Positions 45,205-59,227 of a DNA stretch of 64,000 bases are shown one piece after another. Under the pieces are notes generated by a model. The model saw only the letters and a list, made by a program, of their open reading frames with translations, was not told the DNA's origin and searched no databases. Both the position numbers and the translations under genes were made by a program. Position 1 is the stretch's first letter, and each line of letters opens with the position of its first letter. The stretch comes from Papiliotrema nemorosa. Lineage: Eukaryota; Basidiomycota; Tremellomycetes; Tremellales; Rhynchogastremaceae. The DNA lies in NCBI GenBank assembly GCA_032158125.1, contig JASKOT010000004.1, forward strand, positions 620,001 to 684,000. The letters run 5' to 3'.

Positions 45205-46938
45205 ATGACAAGGATAGACGGTCTGATCATCCTTGACACGAATGGGTGAGTACTCTTCAGTCGCCTGACCATTGAGCTCATCCAGCAGCAAACCGCTCAT
45301 CACATCTCATTTCCCCTTGCATCCACCTAGTTATCCCTCGGTCCATATTGACGCCTACAACCATGCACTAAGGACCGCTAGGGAAGAGCAAGAAGAGTTA
45401 GAACCGGTCATATGGGTTCAGACGCTGGTCCGAGGTGGAAGTTTGGCCGGTGCCGGGTTGTGCCATCTGGAGCGAGAGGGATTGCGATTTCTGATACCAG
45501 TCGGACAAGAGAGTGTGTTGGAGATCTCGGATCTGGCTGATCTCAGTCAATCCTCTGTTCGCTTTTGCATTCCTGGAAGCGTTCCTGGCGACATTACACG
45601 ACTACTTGGGGGATGTGACCGAGACGACAATCAAGGACAACTTTGATATCGTATACATGGTACGCTTTACACTGAAAAAGTCTGATATTCTTGCTGACAT
45701 TCAGCTCATAGAGGAGATGCTGGATGAGGGACATCCTATGACCATGGAGACTGCCATGCTCAAGGATATCGTGCTACCGCCGACGCTCATGCGGAAACTA
45801 CTAAACGTGGCTGGGGTGTCTGGGTATGTGCAAATGCTATCAATGGTCCTTGACTTACGACAGGCTACAAACTCCGGCCTCGGCGCCTTTCACCGCTCCG
45901 ATACCCTGGCGAAGGCAGAATGTTAGGCATACAAACAATGAGATTTACTTTGACATTGAAGAATCCCTCGACGCTATCATAGACAGGTCAGTCGCCAAAG
46001 TGAGGAGTAAATCAGCTGCTGATACAAAGACGAGGAAAAGTCTTGTCGAGCTCGACATGGGGAAGGATAAACTCGAATTCAAAGCTTACAGGCAATCCGG
46101 ATCTACTGTTAACTTTCACCAACCCAAAAATCATGACAAATTGTGCCTTTCACCCTTGCATACGGTAAGTCAAATACGTGGTGAGCCGATCACTCATGTT
46201 AGGTATTCCAAGTGGGAGAAAAACGGCTCTTTGTCTTTCATACCGCCGGACGGACGTTTCCGCTTACTTGAATATGAAACAGAGGCAAAGGTCCAGCTAC
46301 CGCTGGCGGTCGAAGCCGCAATAACATTAGAGGAGAATGGAGGTGAGGATGAGAAATGGTCGCAGCTAAAGTCAGCGCGATTTTCGGTCACCGTGACCAG
46401 TCGAACAAATCACCGATCGCTCGAGGATATCATCATCTCGATATGCCTCGGTAAAGGCGCGACCTCCGTCAGCGCCACCGCAAATGGGGACAGGCGACCT
46501 CTGGGCGCACCCACTGGACCAGGTGGCGCCGGAAGGAAAGAGGAGTCTTCGGACGGCTGGGTTGGGGGCGGATCATGGGAATTTGACCCAAATTCACAGG
46601 TGCGTGGAGCCTACGCACGCTTGCAGCTCATACGCTGACAAGGCAGATCTTGCAATGGAAGATATCGTCCCTAACAGCGAATGAACGACCGCCGTCATTG
46701 ACAGGGTCATTCGCTACCGCGTGGGCCGTGTTCCTCTACTGACAAGGGAAACCAGCTAAATTGCAGTGACCTGAAACCTTCACCATCCCCCGCATTCGAC
46801 ATATCGTTTAGCATACCCAATCACTCGTTTTCGGGCCTAAAGGTGGATCAGTTGAAGGTGACCGGGGATGTGATGTACAAACCGTTCAAAGGTGTGAGGA
46901 TGTCGGCGAAAGCGGGCAAGATGGAGGTAAGGTGGTAA
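45205..46938 (+). CDS. APM3: AP-3 adaptor complex mu subunit
   Basis: Medium chain of the AP-3 clathrin-like adaptor, which sorts cargo from Golgi or endosome to vacuole. The longin-like N-terminus reads MTRIDGLIILDTNG, SKPLITSHFPLHPPSYPSVH, NPLFAFAFLEAFLATLHDYL and IKDNFDIVYM. The linker to the mu homology domain has VLPPTLMRKLLNVAGVSG, APFTAPIPWRRQNVRHTNNE and IYFDIEES, the AP-3-specific form. The cargo-binding half includes GSLSFIPPDGRFRLLEYET and ends LKVTGDVMYKPFKGVRMSA, MEVRW. About nine introns were followed, all with GT-AG ends. The divergent neighbour NSA1 starts 281 bp away. Confidence 0.95.
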
Positions 46939-47168
46939 GGGAAACACCACGAGCTTTTCACTATCATCATGTTGTATCAGTCGTATCCAGACTTCTCAAT
47001 GCGTTTCCAGCATCGTTTTCTTCAACCGTAGATAGCATGCCATTCGGGTAAACACATGTCGTTGCCACCCGAGCAAAACGGACAGAGTCGGTCCGATTCA
47101 ATGGGATTTCAGAAAAGTCGAGTCCACCTTCTCAGCTTACTCCTCATAATCAAGCTGGTCTGTCCGTC

Positions 47169-49127
47169 ATGATTGGTATCACAGCAGCGAGGATCCATGT
47201 TGGAGTACCTATAGCGGGTCCTAGTCGCCTCGCTTTCCGTGCACGCCCTCGGACACTGCCCCGCATATCTCTCCCACCGTCATACAACCAGATCCCTTGC
47301 CGTTCCTTCATAATCAAGCGTCAACTCAGCTCAAGCACATTCTGGTCACCTTCTTTCCCTCCAGACTCTCCGCCGACATCATTGGCACCGAAATTAGGGG
47401 AGGAACACTTCAACAATGTCCCGATAGTTACCCACATCTCGCCTGGAGGAGATACACAGAGCAAGGATGGATCGAGAAACCAGAAGAGAAAGCAGAAGTT
47501 TTTGGACAGCTTGATGGATAAGGCAGGGGAGATGAGCCTTAAGTGTGGGTGTGCATGGTTTGGGTCAGGCCAGGCTGACAATTAGGCTCGATTCTTAATG
47601 CGGAAGGACAGTGGGCTGCTGAAGAAGGAAGGTATAAGAAATCGGAATTGTGCAGAGAGTACGACCTCGATGTGCGCTTTCTACATCATCAATAGACATG
47701 GCTGACCCTCAGCCCCGGGATCTGAGGAAGCTCGATTCGCTGCAACCTAACCTCGTTCCCCTCATCCTGACTCGACGGTCCTGTATCTTGATTTCAATGC
47801 TACATCTTCGAGTGCTCATCAAGCCCGATCAAGTGATAGTCTTCGAGACGGCTGGTTCGGTCGAGTCGGAGATGCAAAGACGATTCAAGTGGCATCTGGA
47901 AAAGAACGTGAGGTCGGGATTGATGTCTCTGGAAGAGGCGGACAAGGCAGAGGACATCGGTATCTTGTCCTATGAACACAGGTAGGTGTTTGAACCTTAG
48001 CCCCAAGATGAGCTCATTGTGTAGAGCACTCGAGTCCGTCTTGGTTGCTACTGCGAACGCGCTCGAAGAAGAAATGGCGTTCACTCGGCAGGTCGTACAG
48101 CATCTCTTGGCGGATCTCGAAGACCATATCGACCGAGACAATCTAAAGCGGTTACTGCATTACTCGCGGAGGATGGTAGGGTTCCAAAGTCGAGCTCGAT
48201 ATGTGAAGCGGGCAGTCGACGAAGTGCTAGAATCCGGTGAGCTCACAACACTGATTTCTCGTGAATGTGCTGATTGTCAGATGAGGATTTGTCGGCCATG
48301 TACCTCTCATCAAAAGCTATAGGCCGGCCGAGGGCACTCCATGATCACGAACAGCTCGAGTTGCTGCTGGAGAGTTTTGTCAAGCAAGTGGAGGAGATTG
48401 TATCTGAAGTCGACACGACAGTGACAAACATGCAATCGACACAGGAAATTGCCGAGTTGATGCTGGATTCTGGTCGAAACGCCTTGCTGGCTCTCGATGT
48501 CAAGATCTCGGTAGCGACACTCGGAGTAGGCAGCGGAGCTCTCGTGGCTGGACTCTTCGGCATGAACGTGAGTATCCACCCTTGTGCGAGTTCTTCTAAC
48601 AGCAGTTGACAACCACACTCGAAAGCAACCCTTACGCTTTTTGGGTCGTCACATCATGTGCAGCATGTGTCACCCTGTTGATCTGCGTCATCGGCATGCG
48701 AGTCATGCGACGAGTTCGACGAGTTGCTTTGTCTGGCTACGACCCTACACCACTGCAACGGCGCATACCGCGTCGGCCGCGAGGCATGCCACCTGCACCT
48801 CCGATACCGTCCATGGTGGATCCGCGCACCGATCCGCGTTTCACGGCGAGAATGCAAGGCAATGCTCTCATGCTCAAAGCTTTCAGGCGGAAAGCTTGGT
48901 ACGAGAGGTTCCCTCGGTTGCTAGCGAGAAAGGCGGAACCCACTTGGATGGGCAAGCCTTCCGGTGACATTTGTCCGAAGGATCTTCCAACAGTCGACGG
49001 GTTTGATGTTAATGGAGAGCATCATGGTATCGTTAAGGATCTTCTTGGTCCAGAGCGGTGGGAGACGGCTTGGGCCAACAAGTGGGGTTCCTCGCACAAA
49101 ATATCGTCAAGATGGGCCAAGGAGTAG
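47169..49127 (+). CDS. MRS2: Mitochondrial magnesium channel Mrs2
   Basis: CorA-type Mg2+ channel of the inner mitochondrial membrane. The N-terminus (MIGITAARIHVGVP, Arg-rich) is a mitochondrial presequence. The matrix domain has QPRDLRKLDSLQPNLVPLIL, SMLHLRVLIKPDQVIVFE, LESVLVATANALEEEMAF and a Glu-rich helix (SFVKQVEEIVSEVD). The GMN pore signature (GSGALVAGLFGMN) sits at the end of the first membrane helix, just before an intron. The second helix is FWVVTSCAACVTLLICVIGM. The C-terminal tail is long and basic (RRIPRRPRGMPPAPPIP). Six or so introns; one donor is GTGGGT after SLKC. Confidence 0.96.
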
Positions 49128-49279
49128 GACTGATAAATGATCCGGGGCAGAACATCATGTGTAGCGATAACATCTAACAGTTGTACAACCTATATCTCAT
49201 CATTGTAGACCCTTCACAGTATATAGTACTCGGTCGCTCCCATCCAAAGGGCATGTCACTCCTCCGTACGTTGTGATGT

Positions 49280-49755
49280 CTAATATCCAGCGGAGCTTTG
49301 CGAATAGTCATCGTGATACTGCTGTTGCTGCTGAGAAGCTTCTAATTGTGCTTGGAGACCTTCTTCCGCCTGTCGTTCTTGTTGCAACATGAGAACCCCA
49401 TACACCGACGATTTGAACTGGACGAGGTCAATCCGAGGAACAACGCTGAGCTATTGGGCTGACGTACCAGCGTCAACACCAGTCCCATCTTCTGTTCTAG
49501 CTGTCTGAGCTCTACTAGCATATCCTCATTTGGGTTTGCAGCTGTTTCCCGAGCGAGAGATGCTATCTGGATTGTGAGCCGTAGACCCAGTCGCGTTGCG
49601 TTACCCTTTTCGTCTTGTCGCCCAATTTCGCGTACTCCCACAAGACCTCTTGCTCGAGTGAAGATAGCTGCGGATGATTTAAGCTGCTCGTGAGCGGTTT
49701 GTAAGCTGTGTAGAGAGGTACAGACATACTACGGGTTGACTGTTGATATTGACAT
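49280..49755 (-). CDS. DAD3: DASH complex subunit Dad3
   Basis: Small subunit of the fungal DASH/Dam1 ring that couples kinetochores to microtubules. The spliced protein reads MSISTVNP, LNHPQLSSLEQEVLWEYAKL, GDKTKRIASLARE, DMLVELRQLEQKMGLVLTLF, KSSVYGVLMLQQERQAEEG and a Gln-rich end. Three introns; the first (GTAGTA...GAGCAG) gives the short family-like N-terminus. If the first intron were retained, an alternative start at an internal ATG (SVPLYTAYKPLTSS) would also be open. The gene is convergent with MRS2 (152 bp) and divergent from REV3 (200 bp). Confidence 0.93.
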
Positions 49756-49955
49756 GGTGGACGGGAATGATGGTAGCACATCAAAAGTATCGCTGGATCA
49801 TGACCGGACATTGTTGACAGGAATTCATACCTCCCATTTCATGTCCACTCAGTAACATTTCACCGCTCGATCGACAACAACGCAAGACGCAACGAGATGA
49901 TGGAGGTAGGGAAAGGCAGGCATTGTGATCCGGACATAGAGATATAGCATCCACG

Positions 49956-52900
49956 ATGGAGACTCAGCTCGATCCGGAGGCACCAGTCCTCCGCCTCCGG
50001 ATCACCCACATTACCTCTACCATGTCACCTCCCATCCCGACCTTTCAACAGCTGTACCACCCTTCACATCTCGCCACAGCTGTCCCTCCAGGGACACTGC
50101 CTCATCAGCTTCCTGTTTTGCGGATCTTTGGGACGACACCGGCTCTTCAAAAGATATGTGCCAACATACATCTATGTTACCCGTATTTCTTCGTGCCCTT
50201 TCCGATGGATAGCAATGATCCTCTACGGCCGGAACGGGTGATCAAGCTTTGTCAGAGGTTCGCCGTGTCTCTGAATCATGCCATTTGCCTCGCTATGAGG
50301 CAAAATCCGACAGTAGCAGCTTCAACGAGCCGTACAGGCGGAGGAACCGATCCAAGGCACCTACACATTGCTTCGGTGATGCTGGTCAAAGGGACGCCAT
50401 TCTACGGGTATCATATTGGACATTCTTACTTTCTCAAAGTGAGCTTGGTCAATCCATCTAGGATGTACGTGGCTTTGGAGCAACTCAGAAAACCGGTGGT
50501 TTTGGGAAGGGAATGGCAACCTCACGAAGCGCACATGAACCATGTTTTGCAGTTCATGTGTGACTTTGATCTGTATGGATGCGGGTGGCTAGAGCTGGCT
50601 GGAGGGAGGTTTCGAGAGCCCTTGCCACGTGAGTACACCTCGTAGATGTTGCTCACAGTAGCCGGAGACCCCTTCGCCTCGCCTGAACCCTCTCCCCCTA
50701 AGGTGTTTAACACGTTGACGGTCCCGGACAATATGCTGTTCCCGACAGCGCTGTCCCCACCCAAAGACACCTTTACCCCATTGGAAATCGATGTGCTGCC
50801 ACATCACATCTTGAACCGCCGTCGACTGCGACCTCGACACCTGCATCAAGATTTCATCGAACTCTTATACAAGCCTTTAGATCCGGACGAGAAGCTCGTT
50901 CCGGCCGTGGCAGAACTATGGGAGGACGAGCGTCGCCGACGCGTTGTCAAGGGTCTGAGCTTGAGCGAGAAAGCGATGATGCCAGGTTCGGGAGGCATGG
51001 GAGGAAGATCGAAGGCTGAGCTGGGGTATCTAGAGGAAGGGCAAACAATCAACAACAAAGGTGGAGACTGGAAGATATCGGACGAGCTGTGGGGGATGAT
51101 TGAACAGAGAATGAGTGATGAGCGAAGGGAATCAGGCCGAGTGACTTTTGAGAGATTCTCAGCAGAGGTCAAAGCTGGTCGGAATGGGGAGAAGCGAAAA
51201 TATGACAAGGTAAGCACGGCGAGAAGTATCAAATTGATCTGTAGTGGATCCCAACGACTTTCGAAGCGGTATCAGCGCATTGGCCTAAGCAGCCCAAGCT
51301 GCGTACCTCGACCCAGCGCTCCAAACGGTCTAGAAAGTCAGTCAGAACTTCCCCGACAGCTCCTTCCTCGCCCATTCACCTAAAGTCGTCTCAACACCTC
51401 GACCCATCGTCGCCCATCAAACGCGAAGGGTTTATTCCATCGCTAGGAGACGTCAAGCCGGACATCGAAGCCTTGGAAAACGGCTCTCCGGTACCACCTC
51501 GGTTTCCGACCATGGCCCTAGCTGATGTAGACGAAGACGCCGCGGACCCCGCAATGAATGGCGACGAGGATGACTACGATGATGAATTTTCCGACTTCGA
51601 TGTCGACGACGACAACCCTTTTGAGGCCCTTGCCGCAACACAGGCCTCACAAGGCGAGCTCATGGCTGCAGATGTGAATCTTAACATGATCTCTCGGGCG
51701 CGAGATAACCCTGACGATGTCGATGAAGAGGAAATCGCCCGTGAGCAGCATCAACGGGACGTGCGTCAACGTGCAGAAGAAGGAGCAAAGTTTCGAGCGA
51801 CACAAATGCCTCGGGGAGATGGCAACGAGAGCGATGAGTATAGAGACGAAGAGCTGGACGAGCTGTTTCGAAAGACTGTTGCCGGTGGATGGAGCAATCA
51901 CACCACACCCAGGAAGCGTAACGGCATCGGGCTAGCAACACCCAGCACTGGATCGAGGTCAAATCTTACCGTCGGTTCGTCGGAGAGAAGGGATCGAATG
52001 ATCCGGGAACAAGCTGGTCTTGGTGATCTGAGGTGAGTTGACCGTTGTCTCTTAAATGTTATGCTGATCAGGAGCTCGATCATGGATCGCTCATCAGTCT
52101 CAATATCCCCTAGCAATCCGTACGATCCTCAGACACCAACCAAACCGAGGACTCCGATCAATCAGACCACTCCCACCTCGCTCGTTCGCAATCTGTTTGC
52201 TCGCTCACGTCCAACCCCCTCTCCTCTGCAAACACCTAGACCAGACATCACTTCTCCTCGGAACACGGTTGTTCTCTCGCCATCAAAACGATCTCTGAAA
52301 AGATTGTCATCGTCCCCCGAGGAAGACCGAGAGGTCACACCAACGCCTTCTCGACCCAAACGACCTCGTCGAAAGGTGGATGATGATGTCAAACCAAAGA
52401 TTGAGCCTATCGATGGGTCACTTGCGCCCTTGCACGAGCCACCGGCCCGTCAAGTAGCCTTTCGCGATAGCGTATCGAGTGGAGAGGTTGACAAGCCTCC
52501 ATCCCTGATCAACGGGCATCCGCAAACCAGTCCTACACTGCGAAATCAGTCACCGACCCCGGGAGAAACATCGACTTCTCAAAGGCTCACATCGCAAGAA
52601 GGGCAGCTGACAGGCTCGCAGCAGCGGCCTAGAAAGCGCGTCCGGATGGCGAGCCCGGAGAGCGAGCTCGCGCCTAGTATCCCGAGTCAGCCGGTACCTT
52701 CAAGTGGTGAAACTCTCATATCGACGCAGACAAACACGTCTGCAACAGGCTCGACGCGCTCCAATCTCTCGAAAACATCTTGGCAATTCCGCTCAGCGCC
52801 ACCTCTCCCGCGAGATATAACCTTTTCTGTCGATCCAGAAGTTGTCTATACCGAACCATATTACTCAAACCCCGTCGACGTGCCGCCTAGAGCCAAGATG

Positions 52901-55900
52901 TTTGCCGGAAGAATGTTCACGCTGAAGGGCAACAGCGTGGCAGACCTTACTGACTTCGTATCGACTATCGTGCCTGATCGGGCCTGGCTAAAGACGAGAA
53001 AGGTTGCCATGGAAAGAGCAAAGTATGGTTGGGAATATGCGCCAATCCCCCCCAAGCGGATGGACGTAGTAAAGTGGTGCCAGGAAGAGGATGAAAAGAT
53101 TCTCGTCGAAGGTGAGTCCCCATTGGGTGCTCGGCGCCAATGTACAGTGAAGCGGAAAGCCAGATTGACTTCTCAACTTGCGGGTCCAACGCAGAAGAAT
53201 CGATATGGATTCAAGTTCTCACAAAAGACAAAGACGAAAGAGTCCGAGCGAGAGCACCAAAATATGTCTGTCCTTGCTATAGAGGTCTTTGGTGGGTCCT
53301 TTGGTGTGGGCCTCGGCTGAATAAGCAGCCACATCTCGACATCAGCTCCTTCCCGATCCCGAAAAAGACGAAGTCACAGCTGTGTTCTACTGCTATCAGA
53401 ACGAGGACCCGATGCTGAGCGATACGACCATTCATCCAGGCTATCATGCAGGATATGTCGTGGTTGACTCGCCTCAAATCCGCAAAGGTCGACTTGGGAT
53501 GGAAGATGTGCCTTGTCATGTGGTCGACAGCGAATTAGACCTCATGAACTGGATGATCGATACCGTCAAATTGTGGGATCCCGATGTCTTGGCCGGATGG
53601 GAGCTGCACAACTCGTCGTGGGGATATCTCGCCTCGAGATCACAGGAAGCATTCGGTGCGTATGCTAGACCGATGGCGGTTGACTCTAGGTGTCGATCTG
53701 ATGGAGCAATTGTCGCGAGTCGTCTCAGGTCATTCAGCACCAAAGAAGGATTTCTACTCTGCTACGCACTCCTCAACATTTAAGGTGTCCGGACGGCATA
53801 TCCTGAATATCTGGCGGATTTGCCGATCAGAAATTAACCTTACACAGTACACATTCGAGAATGTCGTCTTTCACTTCCTTCACCAAAGGTGTGTTGATCA
53901 TGGGGTTGAGCTCATTTCTAGAATCCCTCACTATCCTTCGGCCAGTCTAACCGCTTTATGGAAGAGCAAGACTCCGGAACACACCTCTCGAGTTCTAAAG
54001 TACTTCTTTCAACGCGTCGTCATCGACGTGGAAGTGGTGGACGCTGCTGAGATCATCACCAAGAATGCGTGCGTACTTGATCTCTTCTTTCGGGGGACTT
54101 GACTGACCAACAGCGAATTTGCGCGCGTTTTTGGAGTCGACTTTGCGTCTGTCATGTTTCGAGGCTCGCAATACAAGGTGGAATCGTTCATGTTCCGAAT
54201 TGCCAAGCCCGAATCATTCGTGCTCGTCTCTCCGTCGAAACAGCAAGTCGGCCTTCAAAACGCCCCTTTCGCCGTCCCGCTCATTGCTGAACCTGAATCA
54301 AAATACTACACTCATCCAATCCTAGTGCTTGATTTCCAGAGTTTGTATCCTAGCGTGATGATTGCGTACAATATCTGCTTTTCTACTTGTCTCGGAAGGG
54401 TAGAGAAGTTTAAAGGGACGGACAAGTTCGGTTTTACAGAGCTCAAAGTTCCGGATGGGCTGGTAGAGCTGTTGAAGGATTACTTGACGGGTGAGTAGAT
54501 GGGCAAGCGGACGACTGATGTCTAGTCACGCCGAACGGGATGATCTTTGTCAAACCTGCTGTGAGGAAGAGTTTGTTGGCCAAAATGTTGGGCGAGATTC
54601 TGGATACTCGAGTTATGGTCAAGCAAGCTATGAAGGGCGCTCGAGGGGATAAGGTGATTAGGGAACATTATTGTATTGACAGTGGCTGACGACCAGGCAT
54701 TGTTGTCCCTGTTGAATGCTCGTCAGCTCGGTCTCAAGCTCATGGCGGTGAGTCAATGCTCAACGGCGTTTCCGCTCATTGCAGAATGTCACATACGGAT
54801 ACACCTCGGCAACGTACTCCGGTCGCATGCCATGTATCGAGGTGGCTGACTCGATCGTCCAAACTGGGAGAGAAACTCTCGAAAAGGTGAGCCATACTCA
54901 CGGCTTGGACGATCTGACTTGTTCTAGGCACAAGAACTTATTCACTCTCGAGCAGAATGGGGTGCGCAGGTAGTTTATGGAGATACAGATTCGTTATTTG
55001 TCGCTCTACCCGGACGGTCAAAAGAACAGGCATTTAAGATTGGCAACGAGATTGCCGATTCGGTCACTGCGATGAACCCGAAACCCGTCAAGCTGAAATT
55101 CGAAAAGGTGCGTAATGGTGACCCGAGCATCACGCTAATCCTAGGTGTATATGGGATCAGTCTTGATGGCCAAGAAACGCTATGTTGGCTTCAAGTATGA
55201 AAATCCAGACGAGCTAGAACCAGTCTTCGACGCCAAGGGAATCGAGACGATCCGGCGGGATGGGTTCCCTGCTCAACAGAAGATCGAAGAGGTCTGCTTG
55301 AAGATGTTGTTTCGAACGCAGGATCTATCTCAGATCAAGGAATACTGTCGACAAGAATGGACAAAGATCTTACAGGGGAGAGTGTCTTTGCAGGATTTCA
55401 TCGTCGCAAAGGAAGTCAGATTGGGATCCTACTCGTGAGTCTCTGATGTATGGCTCGGAAACTGAGGAAAGCGAAAAAGGTGTTCCACCTCCTGGTGCCG
55501 CTGTGGCTTATCGACGTATCCTCAAAGATCCTCGAGACGAACCTCAATACGCTGAACGAGTTCCTTACATTGTCTCCAATGCGGATGGCCGTCGTCTCAT
55601 AGACCGAGCAAGAATGCCACAGGAGATGCTGGCGAGTCGTAATCTAAGTATCGATGCGGAATACTATATCCGAAACCTGCTCATCCCACCCCTATCACGG
55701 ATCTTCAATCTAGTCGGGGCGGATGTTGAGGGTTGGTTCGACTCTATGCCCCGGACAAAGAGGGTGGGGCGATACGATGTGTTTCAAAAAGGCAAGGGTA
55801 AGATGAGGATTGATAATCATTTCTTGTCAAGTCATTGTGTCGTCTGCGGTATCGAAACGTCCGAACGTGAGTACCGCGTTCAATCCACACGAAATACTGC

Positions 55901-56187
55901 TGAGATTAGGGATATGTGAAGATTGCGCTAGAGATCCATCGACGACTGCCCATGCGTTACTATCACGTCTACATCTCGCTCAAAGCAAACTTGTCGACAC
56001 CCATAAGATATGTGCAAGCTGTTCTGCGACTCCACCTAGTGAAAAGGTGCTGTGCGACTCGATCGACTGTCCGGTTCTGTATGCCAAAGTGGCTGCTGAG
56101 AGGGATGTGGATGATTTGGCGGATGTCGACGAGCTCGTTGCGAAGCTCAAGGACGTCGAAGGTTTAGGAGGGGGATTGGATTGGTAA
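49956..56187 (+). CDS. REV3: DNA polymerase zeta catalytic subunit Rev3
   Basis: B-family polymerase that extends mismatched or damaged ends in translesion synthesis, working with Rev7. The N-terminal domain (LRIFGTTPALQKICANIHLC, GTPFYGYHIGHSYFLKVSL) precedes a long Ser/Pro/Asp-rich insert typical of Rev3 (about 50.6-52.8 kb). Polymerase motif A is LVLDFQSLYPSVMIAYNIC. Motif B is KNVTYGYTSATYSGRMP. Motif C is VVYGDTDSLFV, across an intron join at about 54971. The C-terminus has both metal-binding Cys clusters: CVVCGIE...CEDC and CASCSATP...CDSIDC, the second binding an iron-sulfur cluster in the family. More than ten introns are spread along it. It ends GGGLDW. Confidence 0.96.
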
Positions 56188-56513
56188 TTTGCCAATGCGT
56201 TGACCTAGGGACAAGTATTGGGGTGAGTGCAAAAGAATTGTTGCATCTGCTATGTGTATCCATAGAACCAAGTATAATGCTTGCTTGCATGTAGTCTTTG
56301 GCCTTCTGTCCTGAGTGATCCTCAGAATGTCACTTCACAGATGACAACAATTCATACGATTCGAATTCGAGTATGTTCGATGACAGATTATTCCTGCAGA
56401 CAACTAAAGCTATGAATATGTATCGCTTTCGTATTACACGTATATTTGCCAGTCTGAATTGTACATCCAGGCCACACCGCCTGCTCCTTGTCCTCGTAGA
56501 GGTCGAACCGTAC

Positions 56514-59125
56514 TCAGGCCATACCCCAGGTCCCGCCTTCTCCACCTCCGCCCGTCCGCCTTAGGTCCCATTCGACAACCGTAGCTTCCGTTGCGGAATA
56601 CAGCCAATCTCCTGTCGAGTCGAATGCAACGCCTGCAATTCCAGTGTAGCCATTATCAACTCCTGTCCTTCTGGCGTGATGCTCGCCGGAGGAGTCATAT
56701 GGCACAGGCACCACGACGTGGGTGTTGAACGTCTTGGCGTCGACTATATGGATATTGTCATTCTCCTAGGTCGTCAGCCCGCGCCAAAAACTTATTCGCC
56801 GAGGTCTACTCACCTCGGAGAACACCATGAGGTCACGGGAGCTGCCCTCAGGCGAAAATTTGACCACCCTAGCAGGGACACGGTCGGAGGAGCTGCCGCC
56901 AGAGGACCATTCGCCGCTGACGGGATCGATCAACTGGACATTGGGCCTCTCGTCTACGTCTGATGAAGAGCGGGTGCGCTGAGATGCCGCGAGATCAGAA
57001 GAAAAGGATGGTGCAAGAGGCTTGAGGCTGGTGTAAAAGATGGCGAGGGGTTTGGAGGATCGCTGGTCCCACACAGTCACTTGGCCGTCTACGGATCAGC
57101 CTCGAAGATCGTAATACCAAGCATAGCTCACCTTGACTCGCCACTGCAAACTTGCGACCGTCTTTGCTCCAGGATGTGGAGAAAGCAGGATCCGTCGCCG
57201 CTGTCGTAAGTACGAGTTACAGCTCTAGCTAGCGAATCGTTTCAACTCACCGTTGTAAACACCAATCTTCTTGAACTCCTTGCCACCATCTATCACCTCG
57301 AATAGGTAGACATCTGTCGAGTCTCCCACCGAGACCATGGTTTTGAGGTCGGGCGACAATGAAGCTGTTTCGTCAGATCTGGGACTGAACTCTTGGCAAA
57401 GTACCCACAATGATTGATCGCATACTTGAATCTCGTTCCTCCCACCTTGGACAGTCTTCGTTGATCCTGACCAAATATCGACCCGGTTAATGGCGCACCT
57501 TCTGATTGTCGATTTGACGCAACGCGCATTCCAATGACCCTTTCAAATTCCTCCCTTTCCCGTCTTAGAGTTTCTTCAGTCTCGCGAAGATGCTCCCTAG
57601 CTCTTTCTAGCTCCCGTCGCAGTGTCTCATCCTCGTCGTCATGGCTGACGGCTCTCAAGCCTTCGTTCGTGCCGATCGAGTCCCACCCAAAGGAAGAGCC
57701 GAACCTCGGTGCTGGAGCCGAAGGTGGATTGACAAATCGATCATATATCCTCCGCTCGTCCTCTTGTACCCTTCTCGCAGCCTGGAATGCTTCTCGACGG
57801 CGTTGTTGGCTCTCCTGATTAAATGCGGGTAAGTCAACAGATTGTACCTCCCCATGATTGGGCAATGTTTCACGAAGAGAATACATCTTGACCGTCTGGT
57901 CATTGTTCGAGATGAGAATTCGGGGTTCCGGAGCTGCCTTGTCTCTTCGTTTGCGTTTGCTCGAGCCAGAGGAACTAGCTTGGGATGAAGCAGAAAACGT
58001 CGGCGTGGGGTACACCGATGAGACATACTGTATTCCCGGTCGATCGAGGGATGTCGAGCCGAAAGAAGCTCGATGAAGAGGTCTCGTTCGTTCCTGCCCC
58101 CCAAAAGAGGTCGCTCGTCTGCTAGCCGAGGTGGAGATCTCGATGGGTGGTTGTGATTGCGACAAATGAGGGATTCGGGGCGGGTGAAGAAAAGGTACTG
58201 TGTTTGGCCAAGTAGCGATACTTGAGGTAGGCGAAGGTAAGTCCTCCAAGTCTTCCAGATCCGAATCTACCTCCATCTCTTCGTCTGACCCATCTTCCGC
58301 CTCGTCCTCCTCTAGACGAGACGCAGATGGTCGGATAAACCCGACCCTCCGTTCCTTCTCCCTTTGTTTCCATTCTTCCGGCCAAGAAGGTAGAATGGTG
58401 ATGCAATTATTGATGGACCTCGTGGGGAGTCGAAGAGACAGAGTGAATGGATCAACTGGAGGGGGTGAGGATACGAATCGGGACGACAAGGGGGCAGATG
58501 AGGTGGAAGTGGAGGTGGGTGGAAGGGTGGTGAGATGCAGTTCACCATGTTGTCCGCCGCAGGCGATGATGTTGCCTCTGCAACTCATCAGCCTTCTGTC
58601 GCGGACATATTGGATAGCGATTGGGTAATGGAGTGCGATGCGATTCATCGGGAAGCTCGCGGTGGACTCGGTGCAAGGTGGACAGTGATGAGGGGACGGG
58701 GCATTCGAGCGACAATGCTTACCTTGCGGTAAGGCATGTCGGGGTGAAGGACAAGTTGATGAGAGGCTTGATCACTCCCGAGATCTGTAGAAGTTAGCAT
58801 CAGGCTTCATGGTGGATTCGAGGGCATCCGTAGCCAGCCAACGTACAATCGACTTGGGCCGCTTTGGACCGTCCCCCTCTTCAGATTCCGCATCGTCCTC
58901 TGGCTTCCACTGGTGTTCTACCACCGAGTTACCTTTCGGGTATAGGAGATGGCCCCTAGCCAGCGGATATACCAAATCTCTGAGCTGATTATGCACGATT
59001 GTGACTTTGGCGTCGCGGACATGAGATGGGGTCAAGGGTAGATCCCGAAGCTCAGAGCTGGAGATTGTGCTGGGTGGATCGCTTGTTGTCAGCCGATTAT
59101 CGGGGTGCGAAGCCTACCGTGCCAT
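56514..59125 (-). CDS. WD40-type protein with DUF2415 domain
   Basis: Fungal protein of unknown role. The first coding exon is ATGGCACG (8 nt). It joins in frame to TISSSELRDLPLTPSHVRDA, then ISGVIKPLINLSFTPTCLTA and RLMSCRGNIIACGGQHGELH. A long middle part has an acidic stretch (EDGSDEEMEVDSDLEDLED) and a coiled coil (RRELERAREHLRETEETLRR). The C-terminal propeller reads LSPDLKTMVSVGDSTDVYLF, GRKFAVASQDGQVTVWDQR, the DUF2415 hallmark RVVKFSPEGSSRDLMVFSE, then ENDNIHIVDA and WLYSATEATVVEWDLRR. The stop is at 56514. Seven introns were followed. It is convergent with REV3. Confidence 0.88.
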
Positions 59126-59227
59126 TATGTATCGCTCAAGTCTATCTCTGACATGGGATGTACAAAGGGAGCTTTAGAGGGACGATGTATGGAAGATGAC
59201 AAGGTAGATGGACAAGGGGATCAGAGT

